DNA of 64,000 nucleotides. Source: Calliopsis andreniformis (taxonomy: Eukaryota; Arthropoda; Insecta; Hymenoptera; Andrenidae). The stretch spans positions 1,984,001 to 2,048,000 of the forward strand of contig NW_027480493.1 of assembly GCF_051401765.1 (NCBI RefSeq), in the 5' to 3' direction. Both the position numbers and the translations under genes were made by a program. The notes below the pieces were generated by a model. It was given only the letters and a program-made list of their open reading frames with translations, searched no databases and was not told the origin of the DNA. Positions within the stretch are counted from its first letter, which is position 1, and every line of letters begins with the position of its first letter. Of the stretch, positions 12,498 through 25,110 are shown piece by piece.

Positions 12498-14089
12498 GGA
12501 ATGAGGATTCAGGATTGAGGATTGAGGATTGAGGACTGCGGGTTGAGGATTGAGGTTTGAGAATTGAGGATAGACAATTGAATATTGAGGATTGAGGCTT
12601 GAGGACTGAGGATTGAGGGTTGAAGATTGAGAATTGAGGACTGACGATTGAAAATTGAGGACTGAGTATTGAAAACAGAGGATTGAGGATATTCTATTGA
12701 GGATTGAAAACTGAGGATTGAGGATTGAGGATTAAGGGTTAAGGATTGAAGGTTGAGGTTTGAGGATTGACGATTGAGGATTGAGGATTGGGGATTGAGG
12801 ATTGAGGATTGATGGTTGATGATTGATGATTGATGATTGAAGATTGAGGATTGAGGATTGAGGATTGGGTATGAGGACTGCAGAATGAGGATTGACGAAT
12901 CAGGATTGAGGATTGAGGATTGAAGATTGAGTATTGAGGATTGAAGGTTGATGATTGTGGATTGAGGATTGTGGATTGTGGATTGAGGGTTGAGGGTTGA
13001 AGATTGAGTATTCAGGATTGAAGATTGAGTATTCAGGATTGAAGATTGAGGATTGAGGATTGAGGATTGAGGATTGAGGATTGAGGATTGAAGATTGAGG
13101 ATTGGGGATTGAGGATTGAGGATTCAGGATTGAGAATTGAGGATTGAGGATTGAAGGTTGAGGGTTAAGGATTGAGGATTGGGGATTGAGGATCTAGGAT
13201 TGGAGATTGACTATTGAGGATTGAGGATTGAGGATTAAGGATTGAGGAACGAGGATTGGGGATTGAGCATGACGGCTGAGGGTTGAGGATTGATGTATGA
13301 GGAACGAGGATTGAGGATTGAGGATTGAGGACTGCGGATTGACGATTGAGTATTGAAGATTGAGGATTGATGACTGAGGATTGAGGATTGAGGATTGAGG
13401 ATTGAGGATTGAGGATTGAAGATAGAAGATTGAGTATTGAGGATTGAAGATTGAGGATTGAGGTTTGAGGATTGCGGATTGAGGATGGAGGATGAGGGCT
13501 GAGGGTTGAGGATTGAGGTTTGAGTATTGAATACTGAGAATTCAGGATATTCTATTGAGTATTGAGAATTCAGGATTGATGGTTGAGTATTGAGGATTGA
13601 GGATTGAGTATTGAGGATTGAAGATTGAGGTTTGAGGATTGAGGATTGAGAATTGAGGATGGAGGATAGAGGATTGAGGATGGAGGATTGGGTATTGAGG
13701 ATTGAAGAATGAGGATTGAGGGTTGAGTGTTGAGGGCTGAGGAATGCAGATTGGGTATTGAGGATTGAGGATTGAAGATTGAGGATTAAGGATTGAGGAT
13801 TGGGGATTGAGGATTGAGGATTGAAGGTTGAGTATTGAGTATTGAAGATTGACGTTTGAGGATTGAGGATTGAGAATTGAGAATTGAGGATTGAGGGTTG
13901 AAGATTGAGGACGAGGACCGACGGTTGAGGATTGAGGTTTGAGGATTGAGGATTGAGGACCGATGACTGAGGATTGAGGATTGAGGATTGAGCATTGAGG
14001 ATTGAAGATTGAAGCTTGAGGACTGGGGATTGAGGATTGAAGATTGAGGATTAAGGATTGAGGATTGGGGATCGAGTATCTAGGATTGG

Positions 14090-14460
14090 AGATTGATTAT
14101 TCAGGATTGAAGATTGAGGATTGAGGATTGAGGATTTATAATATTGAATTGAGAATTGAGGATGAGGACTGTGGGTTGAGGATTGAGGTTTGAAGAATGA
14201 GGATTGAGGATTGAGGATTGAGGATTGAGGATTGAGGATTGAGGATTGAGTTATGAAGATTGAGTATTCATGACTGATTATTGAGGATTGAGGATTGAGG
14301 ATTGAGGATTGAGGATTGAAGATTGAGTATTGATGATTGAGGATTGAGGATTGAGGATTGAGTATTGAGGATTGAGGATTCAAGATTGAGGAGTGGGGAT
14401 TGAGGATTGAAGATTGAGGATTAAGGATTTAGGATTGGGGATTGAGTATCTAGGATTGGA
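14090..14460 (+). repeat. 370-bp segment absent from copy 2
   Basis: Lies between two occurrences of phrase C (TCTAGGATTGGAGATTGATT, starting near 14,079 and 14,448). In copy 2 only one phrase C is present, near 21,700. The segment holds phrase E and phrase F. Loss from copy 2 by exchange between the two phrase C repeats is the simple reading; gain in copy 1 is the alternative. It contains one 6-bp word and 370 equals 53 x 7 minus 1. Confidence 0.82.
14123..14160 (+). repeat. Phrase E, copy 4 (variant)
   Basis: Reads TTTATAATATTGAATT where the other copies have TTTATAATTTTGAATT. It lies inside the 370-bp segment missing from the second 7-kb block, which explains why that block has no phrase E. 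Confidence 0.8.
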
Positions 14461-17400
14461 GATTGATTATTCAGGATTGAAGATTGAGGATTGAGGATTG
14501 AGGATTGAGAATTGAGAATTGAGGATGAGGACTGAGGGTTGAGGATTGAGGTTTGAAGAATGAGGATTGAGGATTGAGGATTGAGGATTGAGGATTGAGG
14601 ATTGAGGATTGTGGATTGTGGATTGAGTGTTGAGGATTGAAGATTGAGTATTGAGGATTGAAGGTTGAGTATTCAGGATTGAAGATTGACGATTGAGTAT
14701 TGAAGATTGAGGATTGACGACAGAGGATTGAGGATTGAGGATTGAGGATTGAGGATTGAGGATTGAGGATTGAGGATTCAGGATTGATGGTTGAGGACTG
14801 AGGATTGACGATTGAGTATTGAGGTTTGAAGATTGAGTGACGTGGACTGAGGATTGAGGATTGAGGGTTGAAGATTGAGAATTGAGGACTGACGATTGAT
14901 GATTGTGGACTGAGTATTGAAAACTGAGAATTGGGGATATCCTATTGAGGATTGAAAATTGAGGATTGAGGATTGAGGATTGAGGATTAAGGGTTGAGGA
15001 TTGAAGGTTCAGGTTTGAGGATTGACGATTGAGGATTGAGGATTGGGGATTGAGGATTCAGGATTGAGGATTGACGATTGAGGATAGGGAATTGATGACT
15101 GAGGATTGAGGATCTCGGATTGAGGATTGATTACTGAGGATTGAGGATTGAGGATTGAAGATTGAGTGTCGTGGACTGATGATTGAGGATTGAAGATTGA
15201 GGATTGAGAATTGATGATTGAGGATTGAAGATTGAGGACAGAGTATTGAAAACTGTGAATTGAAGATATTCTAACGAGGATTGTAAATTGAGGATTGAGG
15301 ATAGAGGATTGAGGATTAAGGGTTGAGGATTGAAGTTTGAGGTTTGAGGATTGACGATTGTGGATTGAGGATTGGGGATTGAGGATTGAGGATTGATGGT
15401 TGAGGATTGAGGATTGACGATTGAGGATTTAGGATCGAGGATTAAGGATTGTGGATTGAGGATTGAGGATTGATTACTGAGGGTTGAGTATTGAGGATTG
15501 AGGATTGAAGATTGAGCATTGAGGATTGAGGATAGTGGACTGATGATTGAGGATTGAGGATTGAAGATTGAGAGTTGGGGTTGAGTATTGAAGATTGAGG
15601 ATTGATGACTGAGGATTGAGGATTGAGGATTGAGGATTGGGTATGAGGATTGCAGAATGAGGATTGACGATTCAGGAATGAGGATTGAGGATTGAAGATT
15701 GAGCATTGAGGATTGAAGATGGATGATTGTGGATTCAGGATTGTGGATTGTGGATTGAGGGTTGAGGATTGAAGATTGAGTATTGAGGATTGAAGATTGA
15801 GTATTCAGGATTGAAGATTGAGGATTGAGGATTGAGGCTTGAGGACTGAGGATTGAGGATTGAAGATTGAGGATTGGGGATTGAGGATTGAGGATTGAGG
15901 ATTGAGGAATGAGTATTGAGGATTCAGAATTGAGGATTGAGGATTGAAGATAGAGGGTTAAGGATTGAGGATTGGGGATTGAGGATCTAGGATTGGAGAT
16001 TGACTATTGAGGATTGAGGATTGAGGATTAAGGATTGAGGAACGAGGATTGAGGATTGAGGATGACGGCTGAGGGTTGAGGATTGATGTATGAGGAACGA
16101 GGACTGAGGATTGACGATTGAGGACTGCGGATTGACGATTGAGTATTGAAGATTGAGGATTGATGACTGAGGATTGAGGATTGAGGATTGAGGATTGAGG
16201 ATTGAGGATTGAGGATTGAAGATAGAAGATTGAGTATTGAGGATTGAAGATTGAGTATTGAGGTTTGAGGAATGAGGATTGAGGATGGAGGATGAGGGCT
16301 GAGGGTTGAGGATTGAGGTTTGAGTATTCAATACTGAGAATTCAGGATATTCTATTGAGTATTGAGAATTGAGGATTGATGGTTGAGTATTGAGGATTGA
16401 GGATTGAGTATTGAGGATTGAAGATTGAGGTTTGAGGATTGAGGATTGAGAGTTGAGGATGGAGGATAGAGGATTGAGGATTGAGGATTGGGTATTGAGG
16501 ATTGAAGAATGAGGATTGAGGGTTGATGGTTGAGGACTGAGGATTGCAGATTGGGTATTGAGGATTGAGGATTGAAGATTGAGGATTAAGGATTGAGGAT
16601 TGGGGATCGAGGATTGAGGATTGAAGGTTGAGTATTGAGGATTGAAGATTGACGTTGAGGATTGAGGATTGAGAATTGAGAATTGAGGATTGAGGGTTGA
16701 GGATTGAGGACGAGGACCGACGGTTGAGGATTGAGGTTTGAGGATTCAGGATTGAGGACTGATGACTGAGGATTGAGGATTGAGGATTGAGCATTGAGGA
16801 TTGAGGATTGAAGATTGAAGATTGAGGACTGGGGATTGAGTATTGAAGTTTGAGGATTAAGGATTGAGGATTGGGTATTGAGTATCTAGGATTGGAGATT
16901 GATTATTCAGGATTGAAGATTGAGGATTGAGGATTGAGGATTGAAGATTGAGGATTCAAGATTGAGGATTGGGGATTGAGGATTGAGGATTGAGAATTGA
17001 GAATCGAAGATTGAGTATTGAGGATTGAAGATTGAGATTTGAGGATTGAGGATTGAGTATGGAGGATGAAGGCTGAGGGTTGAGGATTGAGGATGGACGA
17101 TGAGGGCTGAGGGTTGAGGATTGAGGTTTGAGTATTGAATACTGAGAACTCAGGATATTCTATTGAGTATTGAGAATTGAGGATTGATGGTCGAGTATTG
17201 AGGATTGAGGATTGAGGATTAAGGGTTGAGGATTGAAGGTTCAGGTTTGAGGATTGACGATTGAGGATTGAGGATTGGGGATTGAGGATTAGGGATTGAG
17301 GATTGACGATTGAGGATTGAGGATAGAAGATTGAATATCGTGGTCTGAGGATTGAGGATTGAGGGTTGAAGATTGAGAATTGAGGACTGACGATTGAAAA

Positions 17401-17860
17401 TTGAGGACTGAGTATTGAAAACAGAGGATTGAGGATATTCTATTGAGGATTGAAAACTGAGGATTGAGGATTGAGGATTAAGGGTTAAGTATTGAAGGTA
17501 GAGGTTTGAGGATTGACGATTGAGGATTGAGGATTGGGGATTGAGGATTGAGGATTGATGGTTGAGGATTGATGATTGATGATTGAAGATTGAGGATTGA
17601 GGATTGAGGATTGGGTATGAGGACTGCAGAATGAGGATTGACGATTCAGGATTGAGGATTGAGGGTTGAAGATTGAGTATTGAGGATTGAACGTTGACGA
17701 TTGTGGATTGAGGATTGTGGATTGTGGATTGAGGGTTGAGGATTGAAGATTGAGTATTGAGGATTGAAGATTGAGTATTCAGGATTGAAGATTGAGGATT
17801 GAGGTTTGAGGCTTGAGGATTGAGGATTGAGGATTGAAGATTGAGGATTGAAGATTGAGG

Positions 17861-18357
17861 ATTGAGTTATGAAGATTGAGTATTCATGACTGATTATTGA
17901 GGATTGAGGATTGAGGATTGAGGATTGAGGATTGAAGATTGAGTATTGATGATTGAGGATTGAGGATTGAGGATTGAGTATTGAGGATTGAGGATTCAAG
18001 ATTGAGGATTGGGGATTGAGGATTGAGGATTGAGAATTGAGAATCGAAGATTGTGTATTGAGGATTGAAGATTGAGACTTGAGGATTGTGGATTGAGGAT
18101 GGAGGATGAAGGCTGAGGGTTGAGGATTGAGGATGGAGGATGAGGGCTGAGGGTTGAGGATTGAGGTTTGAGTATTGAATACTGAGAATTCAGGATATTC
18201 TATTGAGTATTGTGAATTGAGGATTGATGGTCGAGTATTGAGGATTGAGGATTGAGTATTGAGGATTGAAGATTGAGGTTTGAGGATTGAGGATTGAGAA
18301 TTGAGGATGAGGACTGAGGGTTGAGGATTGAGGTTTGAGGAACGAGGATTGAGGATT
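17861..18357 (+). repeat. Spacer between the two 7-kb blocks
   Basis: Contains phrase F near 17,867 and an A element at 18186 followed by GTGAATTG and ATGGTCGAG, the same flank as A at 3975, 6680 and 8478. It therefore derives from the left-region block type rather than from the 7-kb block. Confidence 0.8.
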
Positions 18358-19083
18358 GAGTATTCAGGATTGAAGATTGACGATTGAGTATTGAAGATTG
18401 AGGATTGATGACTGAGGATTGAGGATTGAGGATTGAGGATTGAGGATTGAGGATTGAGGATTGAGGATTCAGGATTGATGGTTGAGGATTGAGGATTGAC
18501 GATTGAGGATTGAGGTTTGAAGATTGAGTGACGTGGACTGAGGATTGAGGATTGAGGGTTGAAGATTGAGAATTGAGGACTGACGATTGACGATTGTGGA
18601 CTGAGTATTGAAAACTGAGAATTGGGGATATCCTATTGAGGATTGAAAATTGAGGATTGAGGATTGAGGATTGAGGATTAAGGGTTGAGGATTGAAGGTT
18701 CAGGTTTGAGGATTGACGATTGAGGATTGAGGATTGGGGATTGAGGATTCAGGATTGAGGATTGACGATTGAGGATTGAGGATAGAAGATTGAATATCGT
18801 GGTCTGAGGATTGAGGATTGAGGGTTGAAGATTGAGGATTGAGGACTGACGACTGAAAATTGAGGACTGAGTATTGAAAACAGAGGATTGAGGATATTCT
18901 ATTGAGGATTGAAAACTGAGGATTGAGGATTGAGGATTAAGGGTTAAGGATTGAATGTTGAGGTTTGAGGATTGACGATTGAGGATTGAGGATTGGGGAT
19001 TGAGGATTGATGATTGATGGTTGAGGTTTGATGATTGATGATTGAAGATTGAGGACTGAGGATTGAGGACTGAGGGGTGAGGA

Positions 19084-19138
19084 TTGAGTGCTGTGAATTT
19101 ATGATTGACAATCGAATATTGAGTGTTGATGCTTGAGG
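19084..19138 (+). repeat. Phrase D, copy 2
   Basis: Same rare words as the copy at 11461, exactly 7,623 bp downstream. It marks the start of a D-to-B3 interval that is repeated three times (11.46-12.2, 19.08-19.8 and 26.78-27.45 kb). Confidence 0.85.
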
Positions 19139-20055
19139 ACTGAGGATTGAGCTTCGAGTATTGAGGATTGAGGATTGAGGCTTGAGGACTGAGGATTGAG
19201 GATTGAATATTGAGGATCGAGAATTGATGACTGAGGATTGAGGATCGAGGATTGAGGATTGATTACTGAGGATTGAGGATTGAGGATTGAGGATTAAGGA
19301 TTGAGGATTGAGGATTGATTGTTGAGGATTGATTATTGACGATTGAGGATTGAGGATTGAAGATTGAGTGTCGTGGACTGATGATTCAGGACTGAAGATT
19401 GAGGATTGAGAATTGATGATTGAGGATTGAAGATTGAGGACAGAGTATTGAAAACTGTGAATTGAAGATATTCTAAGGAGGATTGAAAATTGAGGATTGA
19501 GGATAGAGGATTGAGCATTAAGGGTTGAGGATTGAAGTTTGAGGTTTGAGGATTGACGATTGTGGATTGAGGATTGGGGATTGAGGATTGAGGATTGATG
19601 GTTGAGGATAGAGGATTGACGATTGAGGATTTAGGATCGAGGATTGAGGATTGTGGATTGAGGATTGAGGATTGATTACTGAGGGTTGAGTATTGAGGAT
19701 TGAGGATTGAAGATTGAGCATTGAGGATTGAGGATAGAGGACTGATGATTGAGGATTGAGGATTGAAGATTGATGGTTGGGCTTGAGGATTGAGGATTGA
19801 GGATTGAGAATCGAAGATTGAGTATTGAGGATTGAAGGTTGAGGTTTGAGGATTGAGGATTGAGGATGGAGGATGAGGGCTGATGGTTGAGGATTGAGGA
19901 TTGAAGTATGAAGATTGAGTATTGAGGATTGAAGATTGAGGATTGAGGATTGAGGATTGAGGATGGAGGATGAGGGCTGAGGGTTGAGGATTGAGGTTTG
20001 AGTATTGAATACTGAGAATTCAGGATATTCTATTGAGTATTGAGAATTGAGAATT

Positions 20056-20120
20056 GATAGTTGAGGGTTGAGTGTTGTGAGTTGAGGATTGAGCATTGAA
20101 TATAGAGAATTGAAGTTTGA
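20056..20120 (+). repeat. Phrase G, copy 3
   Basis: Exactly 7,623 bp after copy 2 and identical in its diagnostic words. It is followed by GAGGCCTGCGG near 20,155 where copy 2 has GAGGACTGCGG. Confidence 0.8.
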
Positions 20121-23100
20121 GGAATGAGGATTCAGGATTGAGGATTGAGGATTGAGGCCTGCGGGTTGAGGATTGAGGTTTGAGAATTGAGGATATACAA
20201 TTGAATATTGAGGATTGAGGCTTGAGGACTGAGGATTGAGGGTTGAAGATTGAGAATTGAGGACTGACGATTGAAAATTGAGGACTGAGTATTGAAAACA
20301 GAGGATTGAGGATATTCTATTGAGGATTGAAAACTGAGGATTGAGGATTGAGGATTAAGGGTTAAGGATTGAAGGTTGAGGTTTGAGGATTGACGATTGA
20401 GGATTGAGGATTGGGGATTGAGGACTGAGGATTGATGGTTGATGATTGATGATTGATGATTGAAGATTGAGGATTGAGGATTGAGGATTGGGTATGAGGA
20501 CTGCAGAATGAGGATTGACGATTCAGGATTGAGGATTGAGGATTGAAGATTGAGTATTGAGGATTGAAGGTTGATGATTGTGGATTGAGGATTGTGGATT
20601 GTGGATTGAGGGTTGAGGGTTGAAGATTGAGTATTCAGGATTGAAGATTGAGTATTCAGGATTGAAGATTGAGGATTGAGGATTGAGGCTTGAGGATTGA
20701 GGATTGAGGATTGAAGATTGAGGATTGGGGATTGAGGATTGAGGATTCAGGATTGAGAATTGAGGATTGAGGATTGAAGGTTGAGGGTTAAGGATTGAGG
20801 ATTGGGGATTGAGGATCTAGGAATGGAGATTGACTATTGAGGATTGAGGATTGAGGATTAAGGATTGAGGAACGAGGATTGGGGATTGAGCATGACGGCT
20901 GAGGGTTGAGGATTGATGTATGAGGAACGAGGATTGAGGATTGAGGATTGAGGACTGCGGATTGACGATTGAGTATTGAAGATTGAGGATTGATGACTGA
21001 GGATTGAGGATTGAGAATTGAGGATTGAGGATTGAGGATTGAAGATAGAAGATTGAGTATTGAGGATTGAAGATTGAGGATTGAGGTTTGAGGATTGCGG
21101 ATTGAGGATGGAGGATGAGGGCTGAGGGTTGAGGATTGAGGTTTGAGTATTGAATACTGAGAATTCAGGATATTCTATTGAGTATTGAGAATTCAGGATT
21201 GATGGTTGAGTATTGAGGATTGAGGATTGAGTATTGAGGATTGAAGATTGAGGTTTGAGGATTGAGGATTGAGAATTGAGGATGGAGGATAGAGGATTGA
21301 GGATGGAGGATTGGGTATTGAGGATTGAAGAATGAGGATTGAGGGTTGAGTGTTGAGGGCTGAGGAATGCAGATTGGGTATTGAGGATTGAGGATTGAAG
21401 ATTGAGGATTAAGGATTGAGGATTGGGGATTGAGGATTGAGGATTGAAGGTTGAGTATTGAGTATTGAAGATTGACGTTTGAGGATTGAGGATTGAGAAT
21501 TGAGAATTGAGGATTGAGGGTTGAGGATTGAGGACGAGGACCGACGGTTGAGGATTGAGGTTTGAGGATTGAGGATTGAGGACCGATGACTGAGGATTGA
21601 GGATTGAGGATTGAGCATTGAGGATTGAAGATTGAAGATTGAGGACTGGGGATTGAGGATTGAAGATTGAGGATTAAGGATTGAGGATTGGGCATCGAGT
21701 ATCTAGGATTGGAGATTGATTATTCAGGATTGAAGATTGAGGATTGAGGATTGAGGATTGAGAATTGAGAATTGAGGATGAGGACTGAGGGTTGAGGATT
21801 GAGGTTTGAAGAATGAGGATTGAGGATTGAGGATTGAGGATTGAGGATTGAGGATTGAGGATTGTGGATTGTGGATTGAGTGTTGAGGATTGAAGATTGA
21901 GTATTGAGGATTGAAGGTTGAGTATTCAGGATTGAAGATTGACGATTGAGTATTGAAGATTGAGGATTGACGACTGAGGATTGAGGATTGAGGATTGAGG
22001 ATTGAGGATTGAGGATTGAGGATTGAGGATTCAGGATTTGATGGTTGAGGACTGAGGATTGACGATTGAGTATTGAGGTTTGAAGATTGAGTGACGTGGA
22101 CTGAGGATTGAGGATTGAGGGTTGAAGATTGAGAATTGAGGACTGACGATTGATGATTGTGGACTGAGTATTGAAAACTGAGAATTGGGGATATCCTATT
22201 GAGGATTGAAAATTGAGGATTGAGGATTGAGGATTGAGGATTAAGGGTTGAGGATTGAAGGTTCAGGTTTGAGGATTGACGATTGAGGATTGAGGATTGG
22301 GGATTGAGGATTCAGGATTGAGGATTGACGATTGAGGATAGGGAATTGATGACTGAGGATTGAGGATCGAGGATTGAGGATTGATTACTGAGGATTGAGG
22401 ATTGAGGATTGAAGATTGAGTGTCGTGGACTGATGATTGAGGATTGAAGATTGAGGATTGAGAATTGATGATTGAGGATTGAAGATTGAGGACAGAGTAT
22501 TGAAAACTGTGAATTGAAGATATTCTAACGAGGATTGAAAATTGAGGATTGAGGATAGAGGATTGAGGATTAAGGGTTGAGGATTGAAGTTTGAGGTTTG
22601 AGGATTGACGATTGTGGATTGAGGATTGGGGATTGAGGATTGAGGATTGATGGTTGAGGATTGAGGATTGACGATTGAGGATTTAGGATCGAGGATTGAG
22701 GATTGTGGATTGAGGATTGAGGATTGATTACTGAGGGTTGAGTATTGAGGATTGAGGATTGAAGATTGAGCATTGAGGATTGAGGATAGTGGACTGATGA
22801 TTGAGGATTGAGGATTGAAGATTGAGAGTTGGGGTTGAGTATTGAAGATTGAGGATTGATGACTGAGGATTGAGGATTGAGGATTGAGGATTGGGTATGA
22901 GGATTGCAGAATGAGGATTGACGATTCAGGATTGAGGATTGAGGATTGAAGATTGAGTATTGAGGATTGAAGATTGATGATTGTGGATTCAGGATTGTGG
23001 ATTGTGGATTGAGGGTTGAGGATTGAAGATTGAGTATTGAGGATTGAAGATTGAGTATTCAGGATTGAAGATTGAGGATTGAGGATTGAGGCTTGAGGAC

Positions 23101-25110
23101 TGAGGATTGAGGATTGAAGATTGAGGATTGGGGATTGAGGATTGAGGATTGAGGATTGAGGAATGAGTATTGAGGATTCAGAATTGAGGATTGAGGATTG
23201 AAGATTGAGGGTTAAGGATTGAGGATTGGGGATTGAGGATCTAGGATTGGAGATTGACTATTGAGGATTGAGGATTGAGGATTAAGGATTGAGGAACGAG
23301 GATTGAGGATTGAGGATGACGGCTGAGGGTTGAGGATTGATGTATGAGGAACGAGGACTGAGGATTGAGGATTGAGGACTGCGGATTGACGATTGAGTAT
23401 TGAAGATTGAGGATTGATGACTGAGGATTGAGGATTGAGGATTGAGGATTGAGGATTGAGGATTGAGGATTGAAGATAGAAGATTGAGTATTGAGGATTG
23501 AAGATTGAGTATTGAGGTTTGAGGAATGAGGATTGAGGATGGAGGATGAGGGCTGAGGGTTGAGGATTGAGGTTTGAGTATTCAATACTGAGAATTCAGG
23601 ATATTCTATTGAGTATTGAGAATTGAGGATTGAGGGTTGAGTATTGAGGATTGAGGATTGAGTATTGAGGATTGAAGATTGAGGTTTGAGGATTGAGGAT
23701 TGAGAATTGAGGATGGAGGATAGAGGATTGAGGATTGAGGATTGGGTATTGAGGATTGAAGAATGAGGATTGAGGGTTGAGGGTTGAGGACTGAGGATTG
23801 CAGATTGGGTATTGAGGATTGAGGATTGAAGATTGAGGATTAAGGATTGAGGATTGGGGATCGAGAATTGAGGATTGAAGGTTGAGTATTGAGGATTGAA
23901 GATTGACGTTGAGGATTGAGGATTGAGAATTGAGAATTGAGGATTGAGGGTTGAGGATTGAGGACGAGGACCGACGGTTGAGGATTGAGGTTTGAGGATT
24001 CAGGATTGAGGACTGATGACTGAGGATTGAGGATTGAGGATTGAGCATTGAGGATTGAGGATTGAAGATTGAAGATTGAGGACTGGGGATTGAGTATTGA
24101 AGTTTGAGGATTAAGGATTGAGGATTGGGTATTGAGTATCTAGGATTGGAGATTGATTATTCAGGATTGAAGATTGAGGATTGAGGATTGAGGATTGAAG
24201 ATTGAGGATTCAAGATTGAGGATTGGGGATTGAGGATTGAGGATTGAGAATTGAGAATCGAAGATTGAGTATTGAGGATTGAAGATTGAGATTTGAGGAT
24301 TGAGGATTGAGTATGGAGGATGAAGGCTGAGGGTTGAGGATTGAGGATGGAGGATGAGGGCTGAGGGTTGAGGATTGAGGTTTGAGTATTGAATACTGAG
24401 AACTCAGGATATTCTATTGAGTATTGAGAATTGAGGATTGATGGTCGAGTATTGAGGATTGAGGATTGAGGATTAAGGGTTGAGGATTGAAGGTTCAGGT
24501 TTGAGGATTGACGATTGAGGATTGAGGATTGGGGATTGAGGATTGAGGATTGAGGATTGACGATTGAGGATTGAGGATAGAAGATTGAATATCGTGGTCT
24601 GAGGATTGAGGATTGAGGGTTGAAGATTGAGAATTGAGGACTGACGATTGAAAATTGAGGACTGAGTATTGAAAACAGAGGATTGAGGATATTCTATTGA
24701 GGATTGAAAACTGAGGATTGAGGATTGAGGATTAAGGGTTAAGGATTGAAGGTTGAGGATTGAGCATTGACGATTGAGGATTGAGGATTGGGGATTGAGG
24801 ATTGAGGATTGATGGTTGAGGATTGATGATTGATGATTGAAGATTGAGGATTGAGGATTGAGGATTGGGTATGAGGACTGCAGAATGAGGATTGACGATT
24901 CAGGATTGAGGATTGAGGATTGAAGATTGAGTATTGAGGATTGAAGGTTGATGATTGTGGATTGAGGATTGTGGATTGTGGATTGAGGGTTGAGGATTAA
25001 AGATTGAGTATTGAGGATTGAAGATTGAGTATTCAGGATTGAAGATTCAGGATTGAGGATTGAGGCTTGAGGATTGAGGATTGAGGATTGAAGATTGAGG
25101 ATTGGGGATT

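Larger units (their letters stand above)
10735..17860 (+). repeat. About 7.1-kb higher-order block, copy 1
   Basis: Collinear with 18,358-25,110. From 10,735 to about 14,090 the offset is 7,623 bp (1,089 words exactly). After a 370-bp segment at about 14,090-14,460 that the second copy lacks, the offset is 7,253, then 7,254 after an extra T near 22,036. It contains A elements 12393, 13538, 16338 and 17146 and nine B elements (B1 at 10987, 14919; B2 at 11253, 12671, 17417; B3 at 11827, 15248, plus those shared with the flanks). Phrases D, E and G also occur. Confidence 0.9.
10980..22199 (+). repeat. Element B1 family (4 copies, EcoRV-bearing)
   Basis: B1 aligns word for word with element A. 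Word 2 is GAAAACT instead of GAATACT, word 4 is GGGGATA instead of CAGGATA, and word 5 is TCCTATT. Words 4 and 5 together create GATATC (EcoRV). Copies have GAAAAC at 10987, 14919, 18610 and 22173, with GATATC at 11004, 14936, 18627 and 22190. The pairs 10987/18610 and 14919/22173 are related by the 7.6- and 7.25-kb duplication. The one-base change in word 2 spoils the 13-bp dyad of A. All copies lie in the left 27 kb. The span covers first to last copy only. Confidence 0.9.
2279..24698 (+). repeat. Element B2 family (7 copies)
   Basis: Homologous to A in register. Word 2 is GAAAACA, word 3 GAGGATT, word 4 GAGGATA and word 5 TTCTATT, followed after one canonical word by GAAAACT. Words 3 and 4 are at or one step from the canonical heptamer, so B2 looks least derived of the A/B group (inference). 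GAAAAC starts at 2286, 11253, 12671, 17417, 18876, 20294 and 24671. The pairs 11253/18876 and 12671/20294 are exactly 7,623 bp apart, 17417/24671 are 7,254 bp apart, and 2286/17417 are 15,131 bp apart. None was found right of 24.7 kb. Confidence 0.9.
18358..25110 (+). repeat. About 6.75-kb higher-order block, copy 2
   Basis: Second copy of 10,735-17,860. A elements are at 20016, 21161, 23592 and 24400; B elements at 18610, 18876, 19450, 20294, 22173, 22502 and 24671. Offsets are 7,623 before the missing 370-bp segment and 7,253-7,254 after it. It differs by scattered single bases, for example an extra T near 22,036. Collinearity to the first copy ends near 25,110, where copy 1 switches to phrase F. 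Confidence 0.9.
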
